Below, piece after piece: positions 1 to 6,110 of a stretch of DNA of 16,046 bases. Origin of the DNA: an uncultured Selenomonadales bacterium (GTDB lineage: Bacteria; Bacillota; Negativicutes; Selenomonadales; Selenomonadaceae); assembly GCA_947167555.1 (NCBI GenBank), contig CAMVIO010000020.1:1-16046 (forward strand), read 5' to 3'. Every line of letters starts with the position of its first letter. The first letter of the stretch is position 1. The translations under genes were made by a program, and so were the position numbers. The notes under the pieces are model-generated. The model was not told the origin of the DNA and made no database searches. It saw only the letters and a program-made list of their open reading frames with translations.

Positions 1-26
1 CGCGCCGAAAAATGTTGTTCGTTCAT
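1..26 (-). CDS. 5' end of an unidentified gene (cut by window edge)
   Basis: Only the first eight codons are present (MNEQHFSA, then the edge). The start is supported by an AAGGAG ribosome site at 35-40, eight bases upstream of the ATG, and by a well-formed sigma-A promoter further upstream. The fragment is too short to assign a family. It is transcribed divergently from the small-protein/ligase pair. Confidence 0.6.
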
Positions 27-63
27 ATCCAAAACTCCTTCGCTTTTTCCTTGATGCTTTCCT

Positions 64-92
64 ATTATAACGATATGCGTTTTACTGGTCAA
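64..92 (-). promoter_or_regulatory. sigma-A promoter of the truncated left-edge gene
   Basis: Read on the minus strand, TTGACC (87-92) and a perfect TATAAT (64-69) are separated by 17 bases. The hexamers lie about 40-65 bases upstream of the start codon at 26. Confidence 0.75.
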
Positions 93-131
93 CCACAAAA
101 TTAAAATAAGTAAACGAAAAGCATTTTTCCT

Positions 132-159
132 TTTTCAAGCTCCCGCATCGTGATAAAAT
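132..159 (+). promoter_or_regulatory. candidate promoter of the small protein-ligase operon
   Basis: TTTTCA (132-137), a 16-base spacer and TAAAAT (154-159), the latter preceded by TGA as an extended -10. The hexamers are weaker than those of the divergent promoter, so this is a moderate call. It lies about 40 bases upstream of the small gene's start. Confidence 0.4.
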
Positions 160-201
160 AATAAAGAAAGCCAAGAAAGAATGTTTTCAGGAGGGTATGT
201 C

Positions 202-477
202 ATGGAAAAGAAGATCACACCGGAAACTATCGCGGCGAAGCGCGCCGAATGTCTTTCCCTGTTGACTGTCTGGGCGGAGGAGACGGAGATCAAGCTTCGG
301 CGGAAGGGCGTCGCGTTTACGCCGAAGGAGCGGGAAGCTATGGACGCAGCAAAGGCGAAGCTCGCCGTGCGCATCCAAAAGCAGCCGGACGAATTCTGGG
401 CGGAGGAAATGACCGCGAAGGAGCGGCTCGGAAAGCTCAGCGAAGGTCTGCTGCAAAACATTGGAGGAGCATTTTGA
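202..477 (+). CDS. Small protein of unknown function, translationally coupled to the DNA ligase
   Basis: I do not recognise this 91-aa protein. It is highly charged, rich in Lys, Glu and Ala, lacks a signal peptide or membrane segment, and should be mostly alpha-helical. The start at 202 is preferred over an in-frame ATG at 181 because AGGAGGG at 189-195 lies six bases upstream of 202. Its TGA overlaps the ligase ATG by one base (TGATG, 475-479), and the ligase ribosome site lies within its last codons, so the two proteins are probably made together from one mRNA. A role linked to ligase function or to small nucleic-acid substrates is only a guess from this coupling. The reading frame is intact and its base composition resembles the ligase, which argues that it is a real gene. 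Confidence 0.75.
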   Translation: MEKKITPETIAAKRAECLSLLTVWAEETEIKLRRKGVAFTPKEREAMDAAKAKLAVRIQKQPDEFWAEEMTAKERLGKLSEGLLQNIGGAF

Positions 478-2447
478 TGACTCGGGAAGAGCATCTCGCC
501 GCGATCAAGGCGGCGGACGCCGCCTATTACAACGACGACGCGCCCGTACTGTCGGACAGCGAATACGACAGACTGAGAGCCGACTATATCGCGAGATACG
601 GCGCCGCCGACCTCGACTATGTGCCGGGAGAGGCGGCGGCGGCCTTCTCGAAGTTCCGCCACACCGTGCCGGTCATTAGCCTCGCGAAGGTGAAGTTCGA
701 CGAGGAACGAGGCAAGCTGGAAACCGAGCTGCGCCGCCTTTGGCCCGTGCTGCATGAGCCGAAGCTGGACGGGTTGACCGTCGTCGCCTATCCGAAGGCC
801 GACGGCTCCTGCACTTTCGTTACCCGCGGCGACGGCAAAACCGGCGAGGTGCTGCCGTTTTTCATCCGCGCGTATGAGAAGAAGGGCGTGAACCGCACCG
901 GCGAAGCGGTGCGCGGCGAAGTTTTCATGGACGTGGAGACCTTTTCCGCCATAAACGCCGAGCGCGAAGCGGCGGGGGAGGAGCTTTTCCGAAATCCGCG
1001 CAACGCGGCGGCGGGCATCCTGCGGAACAAGGAGCGCAGCGTCTATCTCGACCGCCTGCGTTACATGGTGTACGACATTCCTACGCTCGACGTCGCCGAG
1101 TCGGAAAAACTGGCGATGCTCCGCGAGAAGACCGCTTTCGAGGTGGCGCAGGCAGGCGGCGCGGACAGCGTCGAACAAGAGATTGAGGCCATCGAGAAAT
1201 TTTATGAAGAGCATTTGCACGGCGGCGTGCCGATTGACGGCGTCGTGGTCAAGAACGCCGAGGCGGGCAGCCTCGCGCGGTTCGGCGGCACGAACCATCA
1301 CAATTCCAACGCCGTCGCCGTGAAATTCCGTCCAGACCAGGCGAAGACCGCGCTGCGCGAAATCGTCTGGCAGGTCGGCCGCGACAGCCTGACGCCGGTG
1401 GCCGTTTTCGACGAGGTCGAGCTGGACGGCACCACCGTCTCGAAAGCGAGCCTGCACAACTGGGCCAACGTCCGCCGCCTTGCGCTGCATCCCGGCGACG
1501 CGGTGCTGGTGGAGAAAGCCAACGAGATCATCCCGCAGGTCATAAGGAATTTCGGGCAGGAAACGCCGCCCGCGCCCTTCGCGCGCCCGACCGTCTGCCC
1601 CGCCTGCGGCGCGGCGCTGGCCAGCCGCCGTCTCGAAACGTCAATCCCCGATATTCCCGAAGACGAACAGATTGAGCTTTACTGCCCGAACGACGCCTGC
1701 GCCGAGAAGCTGGCCCAGGCTGTCGCTTATCTCGGCAGCCGCAGGCTCCTCGCCATCGACGGGCTATCGGTCATGACCGCGCGGAAACTGACGGGAGCGA
1801 CGGGCGAAACCAGCGCGAAGATTGCCGCGCCCTGGGATATTTTCCGGCTGACCGTCGAGGACTTCCGGACGCTTCCGGGCTTCGCGGAAAAATCCGCCGC
1901 CACGCTTTACGAAGCTGTACAGCGGGCGCGAAATTCCTGCGATCTCGCGCACTTCGTCGCCGCCTGCTGCGTGCCCGGCGTCGGCCTGACCGTCGGCGGC
2001 GCTCTGATGCGCCGTTACCATACGGCGGACGCGCTTTTTGCCGCGCTGTCCGACGAGACGAAGAAAGACGAGCTGACAGCCATCGACGGCATCGGCGAGA
2101 CATTGGCGGCAATCCTGCAGGGGGCGACTTTCACCAACGCATTCCGCGCCCTTCGCGAACATATCGTACCGACGGTTTACGAGCCGCCTGCCGAAAGCGG
2201 TGAAAAAACGGCGACGGGAAAATCGCTGACCTTCGTGATTACCGGAAAGCTGAGCCGCCCGAGGGACGAGATCAAGGCGGAGCTCGAAGCGAAAGGCCAC
2301 AAGGTAACAGGAAGCGTCACGAAGAACACCGACTATCTGCTCTGCGAGTCAAAGGACTCCCAAAGCACAAAGGCAAAAAAAGCCCGCGAGCTCGGTACCC
2401 AAGTCATCGGGGAAGAGGAACTCGCGGGGATATTGGCGGAACCATAA
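477..2447 (+). CDS. ligA: NAD-dependent DNA ligase, divergent LigA type
   Basis: This 656-aa protein has the full bacterial LigA architecture: an NMN-binding Ia region (about 1-60, with DSEYDRL), an adenylation domain with KLDG and nucleophile Lys96, the VRGEVFM and NPRNAAAG motifs (about 146-180), IDGVVVK (253-259), an OB fold (about 290-360), a four-Cys zinc finger (C374, C377, C403, C408), helix-hairpin-helix repeats (about 415-560) and a BRCT domain (about 580-656). It seals nicks using NAD+ as adenylate donor. Length matches the family, yet several usually conserved stretches differ: there is no SPTQRVG-like segment before the nucleophile, VPVISLAK stands where PMLSL is usual, and AVAVKFRPD replaces AIAYKFP. 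It could be the only ligase of the host or a second, accessory copy. The start is set by GGAGGAG at 463-469 and the overlap with the upstream gene. Confidence 0.9.
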   Translation: MTREEHLAAIKAADAAYYNDDAPVLSDSEYDRLRADYIARYGAADLDYVPGEAAAAFSKFRHTVPVISLAKVKFDEERGKLETELRRLWPVLHEPKLDGLTVVAYPKADGSCTFVTRGDGKTGEVLPFFIRAYEKKGVNRTGEAVRGEVFMDVETFSAINAEREAAGEELFRNPRNAAAGILRNKERSVYLDRLRYMVYDIPTLDVAESEKLAMLREKTAFEVAQAGGADSVEQEIEAIEKFYEEHLHGGVPIDGVVVKNAEAGSLARFGGTNHHNSNAVAVKFRPDQAKTALREIVWQVGRDSLTPVAVFDEVELDGTTVSKASLHNWANVRRLALHPGDAVLVEKANEIIPQVIRNFGQETPPAPFARPTVCPACGAALASRRLETSIPDIPEDEQIELYCPNDACAEKLAQAVAYLGSRRLLAIDGLSVMTARKLTGATGETSAKIAAPWDIFRLTVEDFRTLPGFAEKSAATLYEAVQRARNSCDLAHFVAACCVPGVGLTVGGALMRRYHTADALFAALSDETKKDELTAIDGIGETLAAILQGATFTNAFRALREHIVPTVYEPPAESGEKTATGKSLTFVITGKLSRPRDEIKAELEAKGHKVTGSVTKNTDYLLCESKDSQSTKAKKARELGTQVIGEEELAGILAEP

Positions 2448-2495
2448 AAAAGGGGCTGTCTTCGGAAGATTGTTCTTCCAAAGGCAGACCCTTTT
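2448..2495. terminator. Bidirectional intrinsic terminator between ligA and the M48 protease gene
   Basis: The arms AAAAGGGGCTGTC (2448-2460) and GGCAGACCCTTTT (2483-2495) pair with one mismatch and one wobble. An inner GGAAG/CTTCC hairpin extends the stem. A/T tracts on both sides fit use from either direction, and the M48 stop codon follows within three bases. Confidence 0.8.
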
Positions 2496-2497
2496 CG

Positions 2498-4165
2498 TCA
2501 TTCTCCCATCAAGGCGTCGGCGTATTTTTCAGGAACGTCTCCTTTCGGGTTTTTTGCAAGATAGGCTTGGAACGCCTGCATCGCGAGATTGTCCTCGCCT
2601 TTTGCGTCGTAGGCCAATCCTTGCAGCCGGAGGTTCGCGGCAAAAACGCCGGGAGCGAGTTTTTCTGCGGTCTGGCTGTCCGCGAGGGCGGCGTCATAGT
2701 CGCCGACAGCGTGGAGGGTGTAGCCGCGATAGAGATAAGTGCGCGCCTCTTTCGGCGCGAGGGAAACAGCTGTATTCAGCTCGACCAGCGCGGTGTCATA
2801 CATATCCTGCTGATAGAACGCGCTGCCGCGTTCGGCGTGCGCCCAGGCCTTTGCCTCGTCGTCCGGCTCGCAGGCCAAAAGGCGGTCGGCCTCGTGGATC
2901 GCGAGATCGGGAAGGGAGAGGGCGTTATAGGTCAGGCTCTTTTCCGCGTAGCTTTGGATGTTATTCTTTGTATTGCGCTGCGCTTTTTCCCGTTTCTTGT
3001 CGATGTCCTCGCGGCGTTCCTGCTCCTTCTCCAAATATTTTTCGCGGTTGCCCGTTTCGCGGTCTTTGGAATACGCGGCGGTGACCAGAGCTTCCAGTCG
3101 TTCGCCGAGGTTTGCCTCATGAACGGCGCTCTTCAGATGACGGTACGCGTCTCCGTCGTTCAGGAAATCGACGCTGCCGTCCGGACGCTTCGTGAAATGC
3201 CAGGCCGAAACCATCGCGTGGTCATGAAATCCCTTGGCGACGCCGCCAGCCACGAGGCAGGCGCGCTCCCTTGCGCTGTATTCCTCATTTGCCGCCATCG
3301 TCAGGAAGGGCTGGCCGTCGATGAGCACAGAGTCCTCCTTCGCCTCGACATGGCCGAAGCTGTACTCGTTCATCCATTTCAGGCCGCGCTTCAGGCGGTT
3401 CGAGGTCTCGGGGTGGTCGTCGGGGTTCAGGATCGATTCCGAGTGGCTGTCCGGCATTTTGTAGATCATCGCGGGGAAGCCGCCGGGATTGAAGCCCGCG
3501 CTGGCCATCAGCCAAAAGCCGGACTCGTCGGCGTCCTTTTCCGAGGGCGCGGTGATATTCTTCGCCGTGTGATAGTTCATCAGGATATCCGACAGGAGAC
3601 CGGTCAACGCTCCGCCGGAGATTGCCGACGCACCCACCTGGATCGCGGCTTGTTTCGCGGCGTCATAAGCGATATGCTGATGAAGGCCGTGGATCATCTC
3701 ATGGGCGAGGACCCCCGCCAGCTCGTCCCGGTCCCCGTGCAGCGCGGTCAGCAGTCCCTTGTTGATGCTGATATAGTCGGCGGCGGAGCAGGACGCGTTG
3801 AAGGACTCGTCGGCGTTGATGCTCCAGCGGAAGGGCAGGGAATTGGCCTCCAGCGCGTAATAGCCGCGCTCGATGAGCTGGTTCATCACGCCGTCGATAA
3901 TGGCGACGTCTTCTTCCGACTCGTCCACGCCGCGCTCGCCCCTGTCCTGGTCAAACAGTTTTTTCTGCACCACGGGATCGTTGCCCATTCGCAGGACTCC
4001 GTCCAGATATGTATGGTACGCTGAGGTCGCGCCGATGGCGCCGGTGATCACGTCGACGAGGATATTCGCCTCGGCGACGGACGGCGAGGGGACGAGCAGG
4101 GCTGCGGAAATCCCGGCAGCCAAAACCCCCATGCGCATTTTTTTCCAAAGACGTTTCGCTTTCAT
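2498..4165 (-). CDS. Exported M48-family zinc metalloprotease with C-terminal TPR repeats
   Basis: This 555-aa protein starts with a basic, hydrophobic signal peptide (residues 1-33, likely cleaved after AEA). The catalytic HEMIH motif (155-159) supplies two zinc-ligand histidines and Glu156. A downstream ExxAD motif (E209 to D213) supplies the third ligand, and HPETSNR (251-257) matches the HPxxxxR element of M48 proteases. After a charged Lys/Glu/Arg linker (about 400-425), the last 140 residues look like tetratricopeptide repeats. The arrangement resembles BepA/YfgC-type periplasmic proteases with a TPR tail, which act in envelope protein quality control; that role is inferred. The start at 4165 is chosen because AGGAGG at 4173-4178 precedes it; an upstream in-frame ATG at 4246 would overlap rlmH and place the signal sequence internally. 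The gene has its own promoter. Confidence 0.88.
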   Translation of the reverse strand: MKAKRLWKKMRMGVLAAGISAALLVPSPSVAEANILVDVITGAIGATSAYHTYLDGVLRMGNDPVVQKKLFDQDRGERGVDESEEDVAIIDGVMNQLIERGYYALEANSLPFRWSINADESFNASCSAADYISINKGLLTALHGDRDELAGVLAHEMIHGLHQHIAYDAAKQAAIQVGASAISGGALTGLLSDILMNYHTAKNITAPSEKDADESGFWLMASAGFNPGGFPAMIYKMPDSHSESILNPDDHPETSNRLKRGLKWMNEYSFGHVEAKEDSVLIDGQPFLTMAANEEYSARERACLVAGGVAKGFHDHAMVSAWHFTKRPDGSVDFLNDGDAYRHLKSAVHEANLGERLEALVTAAYSKDRETGNREKYLEKEQERREDIDKKREKAQRNTKNNIQSYAEKSLTYNALSLPDLAIHEADRLLACEPDDEAKAWAHAERGSAFYQQDMYDTALVELNTAVSLAPKEARTYLYRGYTLHAVGDYDAALADSQTAEKLAPGVFAANLRLQGLAYDAKGEDNLAMQAFQAYLAKNPKGDVPEKYADALMGE

Positions 4166-4200
4166 GGCAAAGCCTCCTGTCGTTGCGTTTATATATTTGA

Positions 4201-4230
4201 ATTGTAATCTGTGCCGTTCCACGCTGTCAA
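4201..4230 (-). promoter_or_regulatory. sigma-A promoter of the M48 protease gene
   Basis: On the minus strand, a perfect TTGACA (4225-4230), an 18-base spacer and TACAAT (4201-4206). It lies just past the rlmH stop codon and about 36 bases before the protease start, so the protease need not depend on htrA-rlmH transcription. I see no terminator after rlmH, so readthrough is also possible. Confidence 0.75.
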
Positions 4231-4239
4231 TCGCACCTT

Positions 4240-4719
4240 TCACCAATGATATTTTTCCCCGCGCAGGATCTTGAACGCCCGGTAAATCTGCTCTACCAGC
4301 AGCATCCGAACCATCTGATGGGTAAACGTCATGCGCGAAAAGGAAAGGCGGAGTTTTGCAGCCTTTCTCACGGCGGGGGAGAGACCGAAGGCGCCGCCGA
4401 TCAGGAACGTCAGATGGGACACGCCGCCGACCATCCAGCCGTCCAAACGCGCGGCAAGCTCCTCGGAGGAAAGCGCTTCGCCCGCGACGTCTAGGACGAT
4501 CAGATCGCTGCCCTCAGGCACTCTTGCCAAAAGACGCTCACCCTCGCGGGCGAGCGTCTTTTCCTTTTCCGCAAGGGAAAAATTGTCCGGCATTTTTTCC
4601 TCGGCTATCTCGATGCATTCGATTTTCGCAAAGCTTGCCAGCCGCTTCAGATACTCCGCGACGCCGTCGCGCAGATATTTTTCTTTCAGCTTTCCCACCG
4701 CGAGAATCGTGATCTTCAC
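4240..4719 (-). CDS. rlmH: 23S rRNA (pseudouridine1915-N3)-methyltransferase RlmH
   Basis: This 159-aa protein is the normal length for RlmH (SPOUT superfamily), which methylates pseudouridine 1915 in helix 69 of 23S rRNA on the assembled ribosome. Signature segments are GKLKEKYLRDG near the N-terminus, LIGGAFGL (107-113, part of the SAM-binding knot), LSFSRMTFTHQMVR (125-138) and EQIYRAFKI with the terminal YH (143-158). The start is a GTG at 4719 with GGAGG eight bases upstream. It sits one base downstream of the htrA stop (TGA, C, GTG), so it is almost certainly translated from the htrA mRNA. The htrA-rlmH adjacency is known from other Firmicutes near the replication origin. Confidence 0.95.
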   Translation of the reverse strand: MKITILAVGKLKEKYLRDGVAEYLKRLASFAKIECIEIAEEKMPDNFSLAEKEKTLAREGERLLARVPEGSDLIVLDVAGEALSSEELAARLDGWMVGGVSHLTFLIGGAFGLSPAVRKAAKLRLSFSRMTFTHQMVRMLLVEQIYRAFKILRGEKYHW

Positions 4720-4720
4720 G

Positions 4721-5827
4721 TCATTCCTCCGGGATGGCTTCCAGCACGGCGGTGACGGTGATCTTGTCGTTGCCCCGCATGAACACGACCTCGACGGAAT
4801 CGCCGACCTGATGGCCGGTGATCGCGGCGCGGAGCTCGCCGACAGTATTCGTTTTCTCTCCGCCGACGGAGAGGATCACGTCGCCGCGCTGGATGCCCGC
4901 CTTGCCCGCGGGACCGTTCAGCGTGACATTCTGCACATAGACGCCAGCGTCCACATTGAGTTGATACCCGGCCCGTGCCGCCGTTTCCTTGTCATAGACG
5001 CCGACGCCGAGATACGGACGAATCACGCGGCCGTGATCCATGATCTGGTCGACGATGTCGCGTACCGCGTTGATCGGGATCGCGAAGCCCATGCCCTCGA
5101 CGCCGTTCGCGGCAATCTTCGCGCTGTTGATGCCGATCACGAGACCGTCCGCGTTCGCCAGCGCGCCGCCGGAATTACCGGGGCTGATGGCGGCGTCGGT
5201 CTGGATCAGTTTCAGATGACGCTCGGAAATATCGAGCGTGCGGTTCAGCGCGCTGATGACGCCGACGGTCACGCTGCCCTGGAATTCCAGTCCCATCGGA
5301 TTGCCGATGGCAATGGCCGGCTCGCCGACTACGATGTCGTCGGAATTGCCGAAGGCCGCCGTCGGGAACCCGTCGCCGTCAATCTTGACAATCGCGATGT
5401 CGGTCAGCTCGTCCGCGCCGACGAGCTTGCCCTTGACGCTGCGCCCGTCGGAAAGCGAGACCATGATCTCCCGCGCGCCTGCCACGACATGATTATTCGT
5501 GACAATATATCCGTCCTCGCGGAAGATTACGCCGGAGCCGACGCCCTGCTCATACTCGAACTGATGGTTGAACCAGTCCCGCGCCACGGCGCGGTTCGTG
5601 ATGCCGACCACCGCAGGGCCGACGGATTTCGCGACGCGGACGGCGGGCGTGTTGCGCGCGTCCGAAAGCGCTCCCGACGAAGACGCGGGCCGGGAAGTCT
5701 CCGGCATCGTCCCCGAGGACGTATTGTCCGCCAGCACTCCGCCGCAGCCGGCGGCCAGCACCGCTCCCGCCACGCTCATCGCCACCACGGTCTTGCGATA
5801 TTTTTTCCATAAATCCATCAAGAACAT
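4721..5827 (-). CDS. htrA: HtrA/DegP-type (S1C) serine protease with one PDZ domain
   Basis: This 368-aa envelope protease begins with one hydrophobic segment (about 13-27) that acts as membrane anchor or signal peptide. A trypsin-like domain follows with the catalytic triad His113 (TNNHVVAG), Asp143 (LTDIAIVK) and Ser219 (GNSGGAL), then a single PDZ domain (about 270-360, starting PYLGVGV). This is the usual layout of bacterial HtrA proteins that degrade or refold damaged exported proteins. LAAGC at 24-28 is a poor lipobox, so lipidation is doubtful. The start could be 5827 or the in-frame ATG at 5818 (MDLWKKY); AGGGTGG serves the first and GGAAGG serves the second. It heads an operon with rlmH. 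Confidence 0.93.
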   Translation of the reverse strand: MFLMDLWKKYRKTVVAMSVAGAVLAAGCGGVLADNTSSGTMPETSRPASSSGALSDARNTPAVRVAKSVGPAVVGITNRAVARDWFNHQFEYEQGVGSGVIFREDGYIVTNNHVVAGAREIMVSLSDGRSVKGKLVGADELTDIAIVKIDGDGFPTAAFGNSDDIVVGEPAIAIGNPMGLEFQGSVTVGVISALNRTLDISERHLKLIQTDAAISPGNSGGALANADGLVIGINSAKIAANGVEGMGFAIPINAVRDIVDQIMDHGRVIRPYLGVGVYDKETAARAGYQLNVDAGVYVQNVTLNGPAGKAGIQRGDVILSVGGEKTNTVGELRAAITGHQVGDSVEVVFMRGNDKITVTAVLEAIPEE

Positions 5828-5890
5828 ATCCTTCCACCCTTTGAATTAATTAATATATGAATCCCTTATTTCATGCGGCTTTCTGTTTTT

Positions 5891-5899
5891 ATCATATCA
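5891..5899 (-). promoter_or_regulatory. Extended -10 promoter upstream of htrA
   Basis: On the minus strand, TGATATGAT is a TG-N extended -10 with a five-of-six match to TATAAT. The -35 position carries no good TTGACA match, which extended -10 promoters can tolerate. It gives a leader of about 55-60 bases before htrA. Confidence 0.45.
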
Positions 5900-6110
5900 C
5901 AAAAGCAGGGAAAATACACCCTGTTTTCCGTTTTTTTAATAGGCTTTTAATATGTTTTGCTTCTAAACACTTTATTCCTTCTCGTTCGCCGAATGTGCCG
6001 AAACAGAAAAACAGTCCAAGCAGGAAAAAAATAACCTATGGCGAATTATTCTTTTTATAGACAGTTGCGGGAACGGACTCGGGAAATACAGGAGAGGGCG
6101 GCGTTTTGGC
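5900..6110. other. Gap between htrA and the EAL gene; no clear plus-strand promoter
   Basis: This AT-rich 211-base stretch must hold the promoter of the downstream phosphodiesterase gene. I see only weak candidates: TATAGA at 6056-6061 without a matching -35, and AT-rich runs around 5930-5960. No riboswitch fold or open frame with a good ribosome site was found. The usable ribosome site for the next gene is GGAGAGGG at 6091-6098, somewhat far (12 bases) from its ATG. Confidence 0.4.

Noticed and set aside
135..1490. Long open frame on the minus strand opposite ligA
   Set aside because: It lies antisense to conserved ligase motifs, has no good ribosome site, and its Arg/His/Ala-rich composition is typical of shadows in GC-rich coding DNA.
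2567..4024. Long plus-strand frame opposite the M48 protease gene
   Set aside because: The minus strand encodes a signal peptide, HEMIH and TPR motifs with a proper start, so this frame is a by-product of codon usage.
5737..5760. Lipobox in HtrA (LAAGC)
   Set aside because: The -3 position is Ala rather than Leu or a typical residue, so a plain membrane anchor is as likely.
4331..5812. Long plus-strand frame opposite rlmH and htrA
   Set aside because: It crosses two well-supported genes and shows no recognisable motif or ribosome site.
5964..6004. TAAA followed by GCCGAATG, like a sigma-28 flagellar promoter upstream of the EAL gene
   Set aside because: The spacing is about 20 bases instead of about 15, and the -10-like element does not match GCCGATAA well.
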